Positions 32,188-44,483 of a stretch of 64,000 bases of DNA are shown here, piece after piece; the first letter of the stretch is position 1, and each line of letters opens with the position of its first letter. The notes under the pieces are model-generated. The model had not been told where the DNA came from. It ran no database searches and saw only the letters and a list, made by a program, of their open reading frames with translations. The DNA is from Sphaerolaimus hirsutus (Eukaryota > Nematoda > Chromadorea > Monhysterida > Sphaerolaimidae). Where the stretch lies: contig OZ038457.1 in NCBI GenBank assembly GCA_964036195.1, positions 2,889,180 to 2,953,179 of the forward strand, read 5' to 3'. Made by a program: the position numbers and the translations under genes.

Positions 32188-35100
32188 ATGTGCCGCAGAG
32201 CCGTCGTGCAGTTGTACTACGACGTTGTCTCGCCCTACTCTTGGTTCGCTTTCGAGGTCGTTTTCAGTTGACGGCTGCTTTTCGGTTGTTTTGAGTTCGC
32301 GCGTTTGTTGACTTCCATCTTCTCTGGTTTGGGTGTGGTTTCGTGGCGAATTCATTGTCGTGATTTTGATCCTTGGATTACTTCCGGACGTGGTTAAACG
32401 CAAAAAAAGAACATTTACGGGGGGCTAGTTCCGCAAGTGGAACAGTACTTATCTCTTCAATTCAGATAACATTCGATTTAATTTTTTAACTTTGCTATTT
32501 ATTTACCTTGCCATTTGCGGAACTGGTCCCTGGCGATATGTTTTTTCCGTTACATTTTACAGTATCTGGAGTGCGATCGCACATTACTTTCTTTTCGACA
32601 TTACCGCATGTGCACATGAAAATTGTCCCGCGACCCGCAAACTAAAATGTTCGCGCCAATCTTTCCGATAAATTTAAAGGCGCTTTAATTTTTTTGGTAG
32701 AAACATGATAAATTCAATGTCGATATACCATGTATCGTGTAAAAATTGATATAATTAAACGTTTTTCCAGGCGCTGCAACGTTATCGACACGTGTGGGAC
32801 ATCGACTTGGTGCTGCGGCCTTTTTCTCTGCGCGCCGTGCAACACAGAAGCGGTTCGTATTTGAATATCATCTGTTTTTATCCTGCAAGAATTGTCGGTG
32901 CACCTTTTGAAAGCTATGGTACTTTTAAAACGCTAATTAAATTTGATGTCAGATTTGAGGTAAATAAAAATATTTATGCATTCCCAATTTAGTTGTAGAT
33001 ATAAAAGTGGGGTCCTTTATTCCAACACTATACTGGTGGAAACCGCGTTCCCTTTAAAGTGCTATGTCAAGTGTGGAGTGTCATGCAAAGTGTCAAAGAA
33101 AATTAAAAAATGACAATTTTATTAGTGAACTTTGACAATTTTCATGACATTTGACACTTTACTGGGTACGGCGGCTACCGTTTTCGTTAGCAACAGTGAT
33201 AAAATGACGCCAGTGCCAAAAGGCGCCGCTTAATGGCCCCTGCTACCCGGCGTTTTTTTCCGCCAGAGGCACTTTTCTTTGGGACGGGCGCTATATTTAC
33301 CCCATTAGACTCTGTGCGCCAACAAATTCTGTAGTCAACTCTGAAATTGATGAGTCGACTGAAATATTGGTCTAATTAAACCGGGGGCAAACGAAGTTGT
33401 ATAGAATATGGAACACAAGGACGTATCCAGGGGGGCGGGGGGGCTGCAGGCTGCAGCCCCCCCCCCCCTTCCCGGGGTGAGACCTAAAAACTCACAGGAA
33501 ATGCAACTTTTCTATACATTTTTCATGTTTGTGTGCAAAAAATTTGCGCGCATGCGCGCATTCACCCCCTCAAACATATACCTAATAATCAGTGAATCAG
33601 TCCCCATCGGCACAAATCCCTAAAATTTCTGTCACAAATGTGCACAAAAACGTGTATTTACATACATATACAGTGGTATCTGGCACTGACGCCAGCGCCT
33701 ATGACGCCATGACGTGGCTCCTACGTATGGCGCCAGCGCCACGGTGCTATTCCGTCACTCAGCAGGCAAAATTTTAGGGGGGGGGCTTAGCCCCCCCCCC
33801 CGGTCGCTGGGCTCCGTAAACAAGCAGCCCCCCCCCCCGCTCAAAAATCCTGGATACGTGTCCCTGATGGAACATGGTCAAAATCGAGTGGGACCACTCT
33901 AGATGAAATTTGTGGCAACTCAAAGTTGGACATATCGACTTTTAGTTGACTTCTAGTTAGGGTTCAAACGATATATCGTATCAAATATCGAATATCGGAT
34001 ATCGACCGTTTTTTTATATCGAATATCGATATCGAAAATTTTGAAAAAATAACGAATATCGATATCGAAAATTTTGAAAAACATCGAATATCGATCATTT
34101 TTTCGATATATCGAACCTGTATTGTGCCCCTAATTAAATTTATTATTTTCATTTTGAGATATTTGTGATTGATCTGATTTACTATAGTATTTTATTTGAT
34201 GAGTAAAACTACAATGTCATTTTTGCTGGAGTGCTAAATTTGAAGCTTGAAAATGCTGATATGTCGTTTTTGCAACATGCATTAAGCAATTCAGTTATAA
34301 GTATGAACTGTAATTGTTGTTTGCCTGATACACTTTGATTCATCATGTTTTTCTTCCATTTTCTACTTTTGACTGATGTAAACCTTTTTAGAATCACATG
34401 TACCATTCATATTTCAGCATAGAGAGTGTCAGATTAACCACGTGTGCAACCACATGAAAATACAATAAGCTGCTTGAAATTTGCCTTGCTATACCAAATG
34501 AAAATTGCAATATCGAAAATATCGAAATATCGAATATCGATATCGAGGTTTCATATCGTATCGATATCGAATATCGAGTTTCAGAGAAAAATATCGAATA
34601 TCGATATCGAAAAGTCATATCGTTCGAACCGTACTTCTAGTTGCCAAATGTACATAGTGGTGTTCTGCGCAGGCAACTGCCACCCCATGGTGCTGGCTGC
34701 CAAGTGGCGACATGTCCAAAGGGAGCTGAGACAACTGGCAGACTTCTGGAACGTGCCGCTGCGACCACATCCAGTTTGTTTGCTTTGTTAAATTCTTTTC
34801 TCCTGGTCTGATTGATGTGGTGTGCTTAACTGGTTAACTTGAAATGTCACACAATTGTGTGACCAGGACCAGGGGTCTCGAATGGGGGGGGGCTACCCCC
34901 CCCCCCCCAAACCGCCCAGCTATCTATCTATTTCCGGAGGCCGCTAGCTACATTCAAAGCTCCCACATAAAATCCCCCAATGCAACCCTGTCGGACCTGG
35001 CGCGCACGTACTACACGCACGGCACGTTCACCAGCATGTGCTACTTAAGCAGCGTGCAGCGCGCCCAGCCAAGTTTGGCCGTCGCCGCTAGCCGGGCTTT

Positions 35101-36810
35101 GTTCGAGCGATTGTGGCGACACCACGACACCGTGCACACTGCCGCCGACTTGTTGCAGGTGGGGGTTTGTGTTAGGGTTGGGAATTTCAAAATTTTCGGT
35201 TCCGGTTCTCGGTTCTCGGTTCCAAAATAGTGCTCGGTTCTCGGTTCGGTTCGGGTCGGTTCGGTTCCCCAACCCTAGTTTGTGTGGGGTGAAGAGATGA
35301 TGGGTGATCGATTGTTGATCTGGTGGCAGTCCAGCGCTATGTAAAGTTTCTAATGTCATGCAAAGTGTCAATCAGAAAATAACATATTTTATCACTGAAT
35401 TTCACGTTTTGACATTCGACACTTTACAGGGTGCGGGACTGCCCCTGGCTCCAGTTACGCGTGTGGATTAGTGACAAAGAAACTGGAGAGGAAAGTCGTT
35501 AGTAGTAGGTAAAGGGGGTGCACTGATACGCACATCTACCCGTTACGCACATTTGCCCGTTTTTTCACTTGACACTTTTCAAGTGATTTTCAGATATGAG
35601 TGGAGTGAAAAAAGTTCACTAATGTCATTGCGCAACTTTTTTTCACCTTACTTATATCTGAAAATCACTTGAAAAAGTGTCAAGTGAAAAAAACGGGCAA
35701 ATGTGCGTAACGGGCAGATGTGCGTATCAGGCCTACCCCGTAGGTAAAGTGCATAGTGTCTACAAAGAAGTACTTGTCACTTTACTTGTCTACAAGGAAG
35801 TACTTGCACCTGTCTTGCCTTGCTCTTGATTAGCCTCTCGACCTGCCATTTGTCTGTTGGACTAGTATCTTCAATTTGTCTCTTTATTTACTTATACACT
35901 CCCGAAATCTGCCCCGGCAAATTCAAAAACGTGAGTTCAAAAAAAAATTCACCAACTATCGGTCGAAATCCCATCCGTCAACTCAAAATTACAAATGAAA
36001 ACTCCGCTGTCCACGCGCCAACTGGCTGCCGCAGGTGGGCAAGTCGTGCGGCATGAGCAAGTCGAGGGCGGACTACACGGTGGCCCACGTGTCCAGACGC
36101 TCGGTTATTGCCACTGTTCTACACAACTCGCGCACTGCTGTGGAGACACACGGGGTAAGTTGGATATGTTTTAATTGGGCTTGGGTGATGTTGATTTGAA
36201 TGAAGTATTGAATTGATATGTCTGTTGACCAACTCTACCATTTCGCACGTCAATAATACGCGAAAAAGTTTATCACATTTTTTAATCGGTCGACTTAGTG
36301 CGCATTTTTCACGTATTTACTTTATTCATCAAAACGCGGTAACATTTTTTTGTAACAGTTCGGTTCGATCAGCACCCGTTCGGTACACTAAATCTTTCAT
36401 TTTTCTGTAAACGATACGGTACGGTCGATCTTCAATTTTACGGTATTTACGGTGTTGCCCATGTACGGCCTGATGTTGCCCATTGGGCCCCCACACGCTA
36501 GTTGACATCGACACCAAAAGTCAACTGGTGCCGATCCCGATTCAAAGCTTGCTGACGAGTAGACGAACGACGTTCAAACGCAATCTTTGAATCAGGAACG
36601 GAACCAGTTGACATTTGGTGTCGATGTCAACTAGCGTGTGCGGAGCCATTGTGTCTTTTAGGTCACTCAAACGTAACGTTTTAACAGGCTTTCGGTGCCC
36701 CCTGGATTACGGTAACTCCTTCAAATGGAACTGAACAACACCAATTCTTTGGCCACGACCGTTTTCCCTTGATAGCTCATATTATTGGTTCGTTCCCCCT
36801 CCCAATTTGA
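32188..36810 (+). CDS. GSTK1: Glutathione S-transferase kappa
   Basis: Six exons: 32188-32256, 32771-32852, 34673-34773, 34940-35158, 36035-36154 and 36688-36810. They close in frame at 237 residues, near the 226 of human GSTK1. The start VVQLYYDVVSPYSWFAFE matches the thioredoxin-like N-terminus; Ser15 in VSPYSW aligns with the catalytic Ser16 of the human enzyme. Next come LRPFSL, GNCHP (the cis-Pro region differs), the helical insert with ALFERLW, and the terminal AFGAPWITV, FFGHDRFPLIAHIIG block typical of the DsbA-like fold. It should conjugate glutathione to electrophiles in mitochondria or peroxisomes; no C-terminal SKL signal is seen. Only one acceptor for exon 4 keeps the frame, and it lies inside a D-type repeat. 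Confidence 0.92.
32421..32529. mobile_element. C-type element, short diverged copy
   Basis: GGGGCTAGTTCCGCAAGTGG faces an inverted CATTTGCGGAACTGGTCC. It lies in the first GST kappa intron. The flanking trinucleotides do not match, so the target duplication has decayed. Confidence 0.5.
33416..33866. mobile_element. G-type hAT-like MITE, copy G3
   Basis: The ends are CAAGGACGTATCCAGG and CCTGGATACGTGTCCCTG with a perfect 8-bp duplication ATGGAACA. It contains the GCGCGCATGCGCGC palindrome. Confidence 0.85.
33958..34633. mobile_element. TAGGGT-type foldback element with ATATCG body, Q2
   Basis: A perfect 8-bp duplication CTTCTAGT flanks it. The core matches Q1 at 5487 but has no G-type insertion. 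It lies in the second GST kappa intron, ending 31 bases before exon 3. Confidence 0.88.
34870..34952. mobile_element. Truncated D-type element abutting GST kappa exon 4
   Basis: It has the CAGGGGTCTC start, G and C runs and GCTATCTATCTATTTCCGGA, then stops at GGCCGCTAGC. The TTTCCGGAG inside it is the proposed acceptor of exon 4, so its last 13 or so bases may be translated. Confidence 0.6.
35173..35277. mobile_element. TAGGGT-type element with GGTTC body, 105 bp
   Basis: The ends are TAGGGTTGGGAA and CCCCAACCCTA, with a perfect 8-bp duplication GTTTGTGT. The body is CGGTTCTCGGTTC-type repeats. It begins 15 bases after GST kappa exon 4. Confidence 0.88.
35323..35444 (+). mobile_element. A-type element, copy A7
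   Basis: It opens GTGGCAGTCC and closes GGGTGCGGGACTGCCC, with CTG on each side (35320-35322 and 35445-35447). The GT and CC termini are intact. Confidence 0.8.
35523..35730. repeat. J-type palindrome
   Basis: The ends, CTGATACGCACATCTACCCG and its inverse, continue as near-perfect arms through CACTTGACACTTTTCAAGTG. It fills the middle of the fourth GST kappa intron. Confidence 0.75.
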
Positions 36811-37104
36811 GCATTTATTTTGGGTGCAGCAAATTTTCTGTGTCGATTTGCAGGTGAAAAATATCCGGGTCCGATGCGCGATTTCAGTGAACCTGATCAG
36901 AGATGATTTCTAATTGCGATTACAGTTTTGAGGTTTTGAATTGAGTTTGTTTGGATTGTTGTATTTAAAGTGCTTCGGGATATTTCGCTTGCTAAGAGTT
37001 ATGTCAATCACAAACTAAAATAGCCTGATAAAGCAGGTCGATTATTTTGCTCAATTTGCCTTTGTGCCGTATGATTGTATTTTATGGCGGAAAAAGCTAG
37101 ATAC

Positions 37105-37469
37105 CGTATTTCCTAGAAATACCCCCCGGGGGTTTATTTTTTCAGAGTGAGAATTTTGAGGGGGTTATTCGAGAGGGGTTTATTATTTCGCCAGAAATTA
37201 TTTGAACTCCCAGTACTAATTTGTTGTTTGTAATGTATGCAGACGTAGAAAAATGCAAAAAAGCCACCATGTATAAGAAGTCTATAGATTGGATGGTCAG
37301 TATGTATAAACCACGTTCTAACGGAACACAGTAACATGTATTATGCATTGCCCGGATCACAAACCACACCTTTTGTAATTTACGTTCTAATTACACTCAA
37401 TTTGGGGGGGGGGTTATGAATTCATAGTGCCCATTTTGAGTGGGGGGGGGTATTTCGAGGATATACGGT
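37105..37469. mobile_element. F-type TIR element, TA-flanked
   Basis: CCGTATTTCCTAGAAATACC faces the inverted TATTTCGAGGATATACGG. TA lies before it. The core shares sequence with copies at 1101 and 47182. Confidence 0.65.
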
Positions 37470-37721
37470 GCGTACATATTTATATTCACACTTATTTATC
37501 AAATCAATGAAGAAGCTATTTGTTCAATGGAACTAATCCATCTGCGCTCACGAAGCTGTATGTGTATATTAATTACAGCAATTAATCAATTAAATATTTG
37601 AATAAATGTCTGTGTGGTGTCTGTATGTTATTTTGCTTAACACAGCCAGTAGCCATAGTGTTGTGCACACACGCCATTGACAGTGAAAAGATCCAATATG
37701 GCGAAAAACCTATAACATGTT

Positions 37722-38171
37722 CAGGGACGTAGCAGGATTTTTGAGCGGGGGGGGGGGCGGATTTACGTAGCCCGGCTAACGGGGGGGGGGGGGGGGGGGG
37801 GGGGGTGCGGCGCCCCCCCTAAAATTTTGCCCCTTAGTAAAGGGATAGAGCCATGGCGCTGGCGCGTTTTGTAGGCGCCAGCGCCATGGCAGTATTGGCG
37901 TTGGCGCTGGCGCCAACGTATACTCTATAGGTACCGATTTAGACCTATATATAGGACTAAGACCATGTTGGACACTTTTATAATGCTTTATAGGCTCCTG
38001 AAAATACACATTAAACAATCGGGTGGGGATTTGCGCGCTTGCGCGCAAAAAGTTTTTGAAAGTGCCTACAAAATCGCTTCAGAAAAGTGCCATTCCTGGC
38101 GAAATTTTATGTCCGGCCCGGGAACGGGGGGGGGGGGGGGGGGCGCCCCCCCCCCCCTGCGTACGTCCTTG
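37722..38171. mobile_element. G-type hAT-like MITE, copy G4
   Basis: It runs from CAGGGACGTAGCAGG to GTACGTCCTTG with a perfect 8-bp duplication AACATGTT. A long G run and the GCGCGCTTGCGCGC palindrome are present. Confidence 0.85.
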
Positions 38172-38295
38172 AACATGTTGAATATGAATAGAAAGGCATA
38201 CCTACATAAATAGCTGGGCGGGGTCTGCCATAGGTGGTAACTAGGTTCAATCGAAAATACCGACAAAATGTCGGTCTCGGTGTCGACTTCTGGTC

Positions 38296-38389
38296 TAGGG
38301 TCCAATCCCGATCCCGAAAGGCCAATCCCGATCCCGAAATCTCAAAAAAACAATCCCGATCCCGAAAAGTCAATCCCGTTTGAACCCTA
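38296..38389. mobile_element. Minimal TAGGGT-type element with ATCCCG body, E4
   Basis: At 94 bp it has only the TAGGGTCCAATCCC and GTTTGAACCCTA ends and a few ATCCCG repeats. A perfect 8-bp duplication TTCTGGTC flanks it. The unique core of the larger E copies is absent. Confidence 0.85.
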
Positions 38390-38482
38390 TTCTGGTCTCG
38401 GTTTGAACTCCAGGGAACCTCGTATCTCCCTTCGCAGATCGCTGTCAATACAATCTTCAATCAATTGACCACAGGCGGTGAA

Positions 38483-38542
38483 ATGGCCGCGGGCGCTCGT
38501 AAAGTCCGCGCCAACATTCACTTGTATTTCGATGGCGTCTCG
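38483..38542 (+). CDS. Second GST kappa copy, first exon, cut by the gap
   Basis: The frame reads MAAGARKVRANIHLYFDGVS up to the run of N. LYFDGVS lines up with LYYDVVS of the complete GST kappa gene 6.3 kb upstream on the same strand, so this looks like a tandem duplicate. The rest is lost in the gap, and no further GST kappa exon is visible after it. Whether it is intact cannot be told. Confidence 0.7.
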
Positions 38543-38742
38543 NNNNNNNNNNNNNNNNNNNNNNNNNNNNNNNNNNNNNNNNNNNNNNNNNNNNNNNNNN
38601 NNNNNNNNNNNNNNNNNNNNNNNNNNNNNNNNNNNNNNNNNNNNNNNNNNNNNNNNNNNNNNNNNNNNNNNNNNNNNNNNNNNNNNNNNNNNNNNNNNNN
38701 NNNNNNNNNNNNNNNNNNNNNNNNNNNNNNNNNNNNNNNNNN
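38543..38742. other. Assembly gap, 200 N
   Basis: Exactly 200 N separate the second GST kappa exon from a repeat block. The round number suggests a placeholder of unknown true length, so the order of the two sides rests on scaffolding only. Confidence 0.95.
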
Positions 38743-41395
38743 TACTTACTTAATGAAGGAGTACATGCATGCCAAAATTCAGACAAATCAAAAAAAAATT
38801 ATACCCTCGCCCAAAGAAAATGCATCAGCGCGTGTAACGGTCTTGCAAAAATTTTGTGCATGCTAATTTGGTGATAATTCACAAATTAATTATGCAAACA
38901 ACCCATACACACCCATTATTGACTTTTGAAAAAAATTATTTTTCACTGGGACCATTCCCTTATTTAACAAACGTAACATATATTTTTGCCATGAATGTTT
39001 TCACAGACATCAATTGGAATGGGATGGAAGATCAAGAGAATGGGTTTTTTTAGAGGGAGCAGGTATTTTTTATTTTTTCTACACTCAACTAACAGGGGGG
39101 GGGGTCGAGAGGGATAAAATGGAGTAACTTAGCATATTCTTTAGGAGGGTGTATAGAAATTTTTCTATTTGTCTAAATTTTTGTGTGTTACTTCAATTTG
39201 TCTCAATGTGTTGACTACTTCGTTTAGTGAGTACGCATGCCAAATTTCAGCTCAGAGCAGTTAGTGGTTCTTATTTTTTAATGCTTTTATTTTTGTCAAT
39301 CACTGTATTTTTGTATAGTGAACAAAATCCCACTGGGGACTGGTAAGAACTAGGGTGTCAAAAAATTTTTTTATGAAAAACTGAAAATGGAAAGGTAAAT
39401 TCTTCCCCTGTCGGGGACGAACATCCCCGGTCGGGGACGAACATCCCCGGTTGGGGACGAACATCCCCGGTCGGGGACCAAAATTATTTGTTTACTGAAA
39501 AAAAACTTTCTCACCGGGGACGTTTGACCCCGGTCGGGGCCATTTAGATGTTGCTGGGGACCGGTCCCCAGCAGGATTTCGATCACTATACAAAAATACA
39601 GTGATTGAACAAAATTGAAGTATCAATAAAAAAACAATCAGTAACTGCGCTGAGCTGAAATTTGGCATGCGTACTCACTATTTGAAGGAGTACTCACATG
39701 CCAAAAGTCAGACAAATCCAAAAAAAAATTATACACTTGTACAAAGAAAATGCATCAATGCGTGTAACTGTCTTGCAAAAATTTTGTGCATATAAATTTG
39801 GTGGCAATTCATCTAATTAACATGCAAGCAACCCATACACACCAATTATTGACCTTTGAAAAAAATTATTTTTCACTGGGGACCGGTCCCCGGCCGGGAC
39901 CTGTGTAAATAGCCAAGTATGTGTCCAAAATTACTTATGTGTTTGGCATGCAGTTTCACATAAAGAAAAAGATAAATACTGATTGGAAAAATAATGGAAA
40001 AATGCCAGATAACTGAAAATCAAGCCAAAAAACTGAAAATCAAGCCATAAAATTGAAAAATGGCCTGGAAACATGGAAACGGGAAGGTAAAAAATTTTCA
40101 GCCAGAAAACGGAAAATGATAAGGTGAAAAATTTTGGCTGCCAGAAAATGGAAAAGTTAAAAAATTTCAGCTGATGGAAAATGGAAAACAAAAAGGTAAA
40201 AAAAGCGGTAAAATGTGGAAAAGCGAAAGGGAAAACAGAAACAGAAATTTGACACCCTAGTAAGAACCGCTAACTGCTCTGAGCTGAAATTTGGCATGTG
40301 TACTCATGTAACAAAGAAGTAAACACATTGAGACAAATCAAAGTAAACACGAAAAATTGAGACAAATTGAAAAATTTCTATACACCCTCCCAAGGAATAT
40401 GCTAAGCTACTCCATTTTTTCCCTCTTGACCCCCCCCCTTAGTTGAGTGTAGAAAAAATAAAAATAAAACCCATTCCCTTGTAAAACTCACCTCCAAAAG
40501 TATATGTTATGTTTGTTTTATAAAGGACCAGTCCCTGGTGAAAACTTTTTTTTTAAAGACAATAATTGGTGTGTATGGGTTGTTTGCATATTAATTACGT
40601 TAATTATCACCAAATTAGCATGCACAAAATTTTTGCAATATGGTTACACGCGCTGATGCATTTTCTTTGGGTGAGGGTATAATTTTTTCGATTTGTCTGA
40701 ATTTTGGAATGTGTGTACTCCTTCATTGAGTGAGTGTGCATGCCAAATTCAGCTCAGTGCGGTTATCGGTTCTTGTTTTTTATGCTTTCAATTTTCATTC
40801 ACTGTATTTTTGTATAGTGAATGAAATCCCACCAGGGACTGGTCCCCAGCAGCAAAAGAAATAGCCCCGATTGAACCCTGGTCAGAAAATGTATTTTTCA
40901 GTTAACAAAGAATTTTTGTCCCTGACCCTGTTGGGGATGAACGTCCCCAGCTGGGGACCAAAATTCTTTGTTTACTGAAAAAAAAAATTCTCACTGGGGA
41001 CGTTTGGCCAGAGTCAGGGCCATTTCTATTGCCACCAGGGACCGGTCCCTGGTGGGATTTTGTTCACTATACAAGAATACAGTGAACGACAAAAATGAAA
41101 GCATAAAAATTAAGAACTGGTGACCACGCTGAGCTAAAATTTGGCATGCATACTCACTAAACGAAGGAGTACACACATGCCAAAATTGAGACAAATCCAA
41201 AAAAATTATACACTTGTACAAAGAAAATGCATCAGTGCGTGTAACTGTCTTGCAAAAATTTTGTGCATGTAAATTTTGTGGTAATTCACCTAATTAACAT
41301 GCAAGCAACCAATACACACCAATTATTGACTTTTGAAAAAAATTATTTTTCACTGGGAACCGGTCCTTTGTATGGGCTGCTGTAAATAGCGCCAC
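38743..41395. repeat. L-type repeat cluster (GGGGAC/TCCCC arrays)
   Basis: Several alternating inverted and direct copies share ATGCCAAATTTCAGCTC, AAAAATTTTGTGCATG and ACTGGGGACCGGTCCC segments. Between them are tandem units such as GGGGACGAACATCCCCGGTC. Another copy lies at 45230-45840. The TAGGGT element at 39351-40259 is inserted in it. Confidence 0.7.
39351..40259. mobile_element. TAGGGT-type foldback element with GGAAAAC body, copy 1
   Basis: The ends are TAGGGTGTCAAA and TTTGACACCCTA with a perfect 8-bp duplication GTAAGAAC. Much of its interior is L-type sequence; degenerate GAAAATGGAAA repeats fill the rest. Confidence 0.8.
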
Positions 41396-41775
41396 AATAC
41401 AGACAAAAGAATATATGACTAAAAAGAAAACAAACATACTGTATTTCTTCAATCTTAATGACGTGTTCATTCACATTGGCTTGCTCGATTACTTTGGCGA
41501 GTCTATCGAGCATCTGAAAAATACATTGCCCTGCTTGAATACATTGCCGTATGAAAAAATTGATGTTGCATGATCATTTATGTTTTGATGTTCGCTGCCA
41601 TACATATGCACACCATCTGTTCTGCCTATGTTTTGCTTTTGCTATCTACTCATACGGTATTGTGCAGCCTTATGTCACAAAATGACAATGGTTTGCACTT
41701 ATGTCACTAATTGCACTTGAATCATGAATACAATCTGAAAAATATATTGCCGTGCTCGTTTTACATTGCCGTGCT

Positions 41776-43250
41776 CTATTACATTGACCCCCCAAAACCG
41801 CTTATGAAACAATACATTGGCGGTCAATATGATCGAAGAAATACGGTAATGTATTTTTTCCATGAATGTTTTCACAGAATCAATCAGAGAAGAGTTTTAC
41901 AAGGGAGTTGGGTTTTTAGAGGGATTTTTTCAGGTATTTTTTCTTTTTTCTACACTCAACTAACAGGGGGGAGTTAGAAAGGAATGAAATGGGGTAAATA
42001 CAGTAGCTCTATCAATTTTGGCAGAGGGAGATGTAAGTTACAACTTGTTTGCACTGTCTGCAAGTACCACGCAGGAATCGTGCACAAAATTAACCAACCA
42101 AGGACTAATCAATCTCAATCACATCTTACTGAAGCAAGGAATTACTAAATGAGGAGGGATTTATTCAAGGGGTGTTATTCTAGGTGCAGTTTTTTGAAGG
42201 GGTGTGGTATTCAAGGTGGGAATTATTCAATGTGAACTATTTTATCTAAGGGATGGATTTATTCAAGGGGCATTATTCAAGGCCAACTTTAGAGGAGTTA
42301 GAGGGAGGTTATTCAAGGGAGGGAGGTCATTCGAGGAAGATTATTCAAATCTTATGTAAAAAGCAAGATTTGGATACAAAAACATAAGATTTGGATATGA
42401 TAAAATAAGATTTGGATACACACGACACTTTATAGGGTATTTTACATGACACCAGTGGCATAGCCAGGATTTTTGAGCGGGGGGGGCGGATTGTCTACGG
42501 AGCCCGGCGAACGGGGGGGGGGGGGCGGCGCCCCCCCCCCCCCCCTAAAATTTGACCCCTATAGTAGGGAATTGACGCCATTCGTAGGCGCCACGCCATG
42601 GTGTTGGCGCCAATCGTAGGCGCCGCGATATGGCGCCTTTGGCGTCACATACCGCTGTAAATGTATGTAATTTACATACATATACATCGACATGGATTCA
42701 ATTGAGTGCATTTTAACCCAGCTTGAGGCAATCGCAACCTACCAGTTAAAAATGCCTGTAATGTGAAGCAAAAATGCGCGCTTGCGCGCAAAATTTTTGA
42801 AAATTGACCCCGAAATCGTTGCAGGAGAACACACTTCCTTACATTTCCATGTCTCACCCCGGAAGGGGGGGGTGGCCGCCCCCCCCGCCCCCCCCCCTGG
42901 CTACGCCACTGCATGACACATGAAATTTTAAAGGGTCATTGACACTTTTCAGGGTCGTTTACAGGGTCTAGGAGTGGCAGCTGATAATCACAACATAAAT
43001 GGAACATGGAAGCTCCAGGTGATTCTGATCATTTAAAGTGTTTATTGGTGAAAATCGGTTGAGAAATTGCTGAGATATTGAGTTTTAAAATTGCATGCAT
43101 TTTCATTCAACTGTATCAAATCAGCATATGAAATTTACACATCACTAATCCAACCACAAAAATTGAATCTGCATGCTGTCCTGATCATTTTAAGTGTTGA
43201 ATGATTCAAATCAGCCCAGAAATGGTTGAGTGATTACGCTTCAAAGTCAC
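41776..43250. repeat. Tandem duplication, unit 1 (with a G-type insertion)
   Basis: Nearly identical to 43279-44280 once the G-type element at 42453-42911 is removed. It begins near TACATTGACCCCCCAAAACC. The short divergence suggests a recent local duplication. Confidence 0.85.
42453..42911. mobile_element. G-type hAT-like MITE, copy G5, with empty site
   Basis: The ends are CAGTGGCATAGCCAGG and CCTGGCTACGCCACTG, with CATGACAC duplicated on each side. The other unit of the tandem duplication has a single CATGACAC at 43948-43955, so the 8-bp duplication and exact ends are proved. Confidence 0.95.
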
Positions 43251-43278
43251 TCATCAAGATTGCCCATTTTTTATATTA

Positions 43279-44280
43279 TTATTACATTGACCCCCCAAAA
43301 CCGCTTATGAAACAATACATTGGCGTTCAATATGATTGACAAAATACGGTAATATATTTTTTCCATGAATGTTTTCACAGGATCAATCGGAGAAGAGTTT
43401 TACAAGGGAGTTGGGTTTTTAGAAGGATTTTTTCAGGTATTTTTTCGTTTTTCTACATTCAACTAACAGGGGGGAGTTAGAAAGGAATGAAATGGGGTAA
43501 ATACAGTAGCTCTTTCAATTTTGGCAGAGGGAGATGTAAGTTACAACTTGTTTGCACTGTCTGCAAGTACCATGCAGGAATCGTGCACAAAATTAACCAA
43601 CCAAGGACTAATCAATCTCAATCACATCTTACTGAAGCAAGGAATTACTAAATGAGGAGGGATTTATTCAAGGGGTGTTATTCTAGGTTCAGTTTTTTGA
43701 AGGGGTGTGGTATTCAAGGTGGGAATTATTCAATGTGAACTATTTTATCTAAGGGATGGATTTATTCAAGGGGCATTATTCAAGGCCAACTTTAGAGGAG
43801 TTAGAGGGAGGTTATTCAAGGGAGGCAGGTTATTCAAGGAAGGTTATTCAAATCTTATGTAAAAAGCAAGATTTGGATACAAAAACATAAGATTTGGATA
43901 TGATAAAATAAGATTTGGATACACACGACACTTTATAGGGTATTTTACATGACACATGAAATTTTAAAGGGTCATTGACACTTTTCAGGGTCGTTTACAG
44001 GGTCTAGGAGTGGCAGCTGATAATCAGAACATAAATGGAACATGGAAGCTCCAGGTGATTCTGATCATTTAAAGTGTTTATTGGTGAAAATCGGTTGAGA
44101 AATTGCTTAGATATTGAGTTTTAAAATTGCATGCATTTTCATTCAACTGTATCAAATCAGCATATGAAATTTACACATCACTAATCCAACCACAAAAATT
44201 GAATCTGCACGCTGTCCTGATCATTTTAATTGTTGACCGATCCAAAACAGCCCATAAATGACCAACTTATTAAGCTTCAA
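43279..44280. repeat. Tandem duplication, unit 2 (uninterrupted)
   Basis: This matches unit 1 from the TACATTGACCCCCC start to about 44280 and keeps the empty site of G5. It includes TTCAAGGGG-type repeats resembling F-type interiors. Confidence 0.85.
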
Positions 44281-44483
44281 AATCAATGTCCAGATAAGGC
44301 CTACAAAATGAACATCTTTATATAGACCCCCTTTTTCTCAGGACTGGGGGATTATTTGAGCAAACAAAAATTTTTGGTCATAGCCCAGACAGTAGACCCC
44401 AAACCCTAACATACTTAAATGACATCAAAATCGGCCAATGTATTTACAACAGCATGGGACACATGCATGTACATGGTCAGGCT

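Larger units (their letters stand above)
36811..38482. other. Repeats between the two GST kappa copies
   Basis: It contains an F-type element (37105-37469), a G-type element (37722-38171) and a small ATCGGG element (38296-38389). No other exon was seen. Confidence 0.6.

Noticed and set aside
39406-39480. CRISPR-like array of GGGGACGAACATCCCC
   Set aside because: The units are directly adjacent with no spacers, within an L-type animal repeat.
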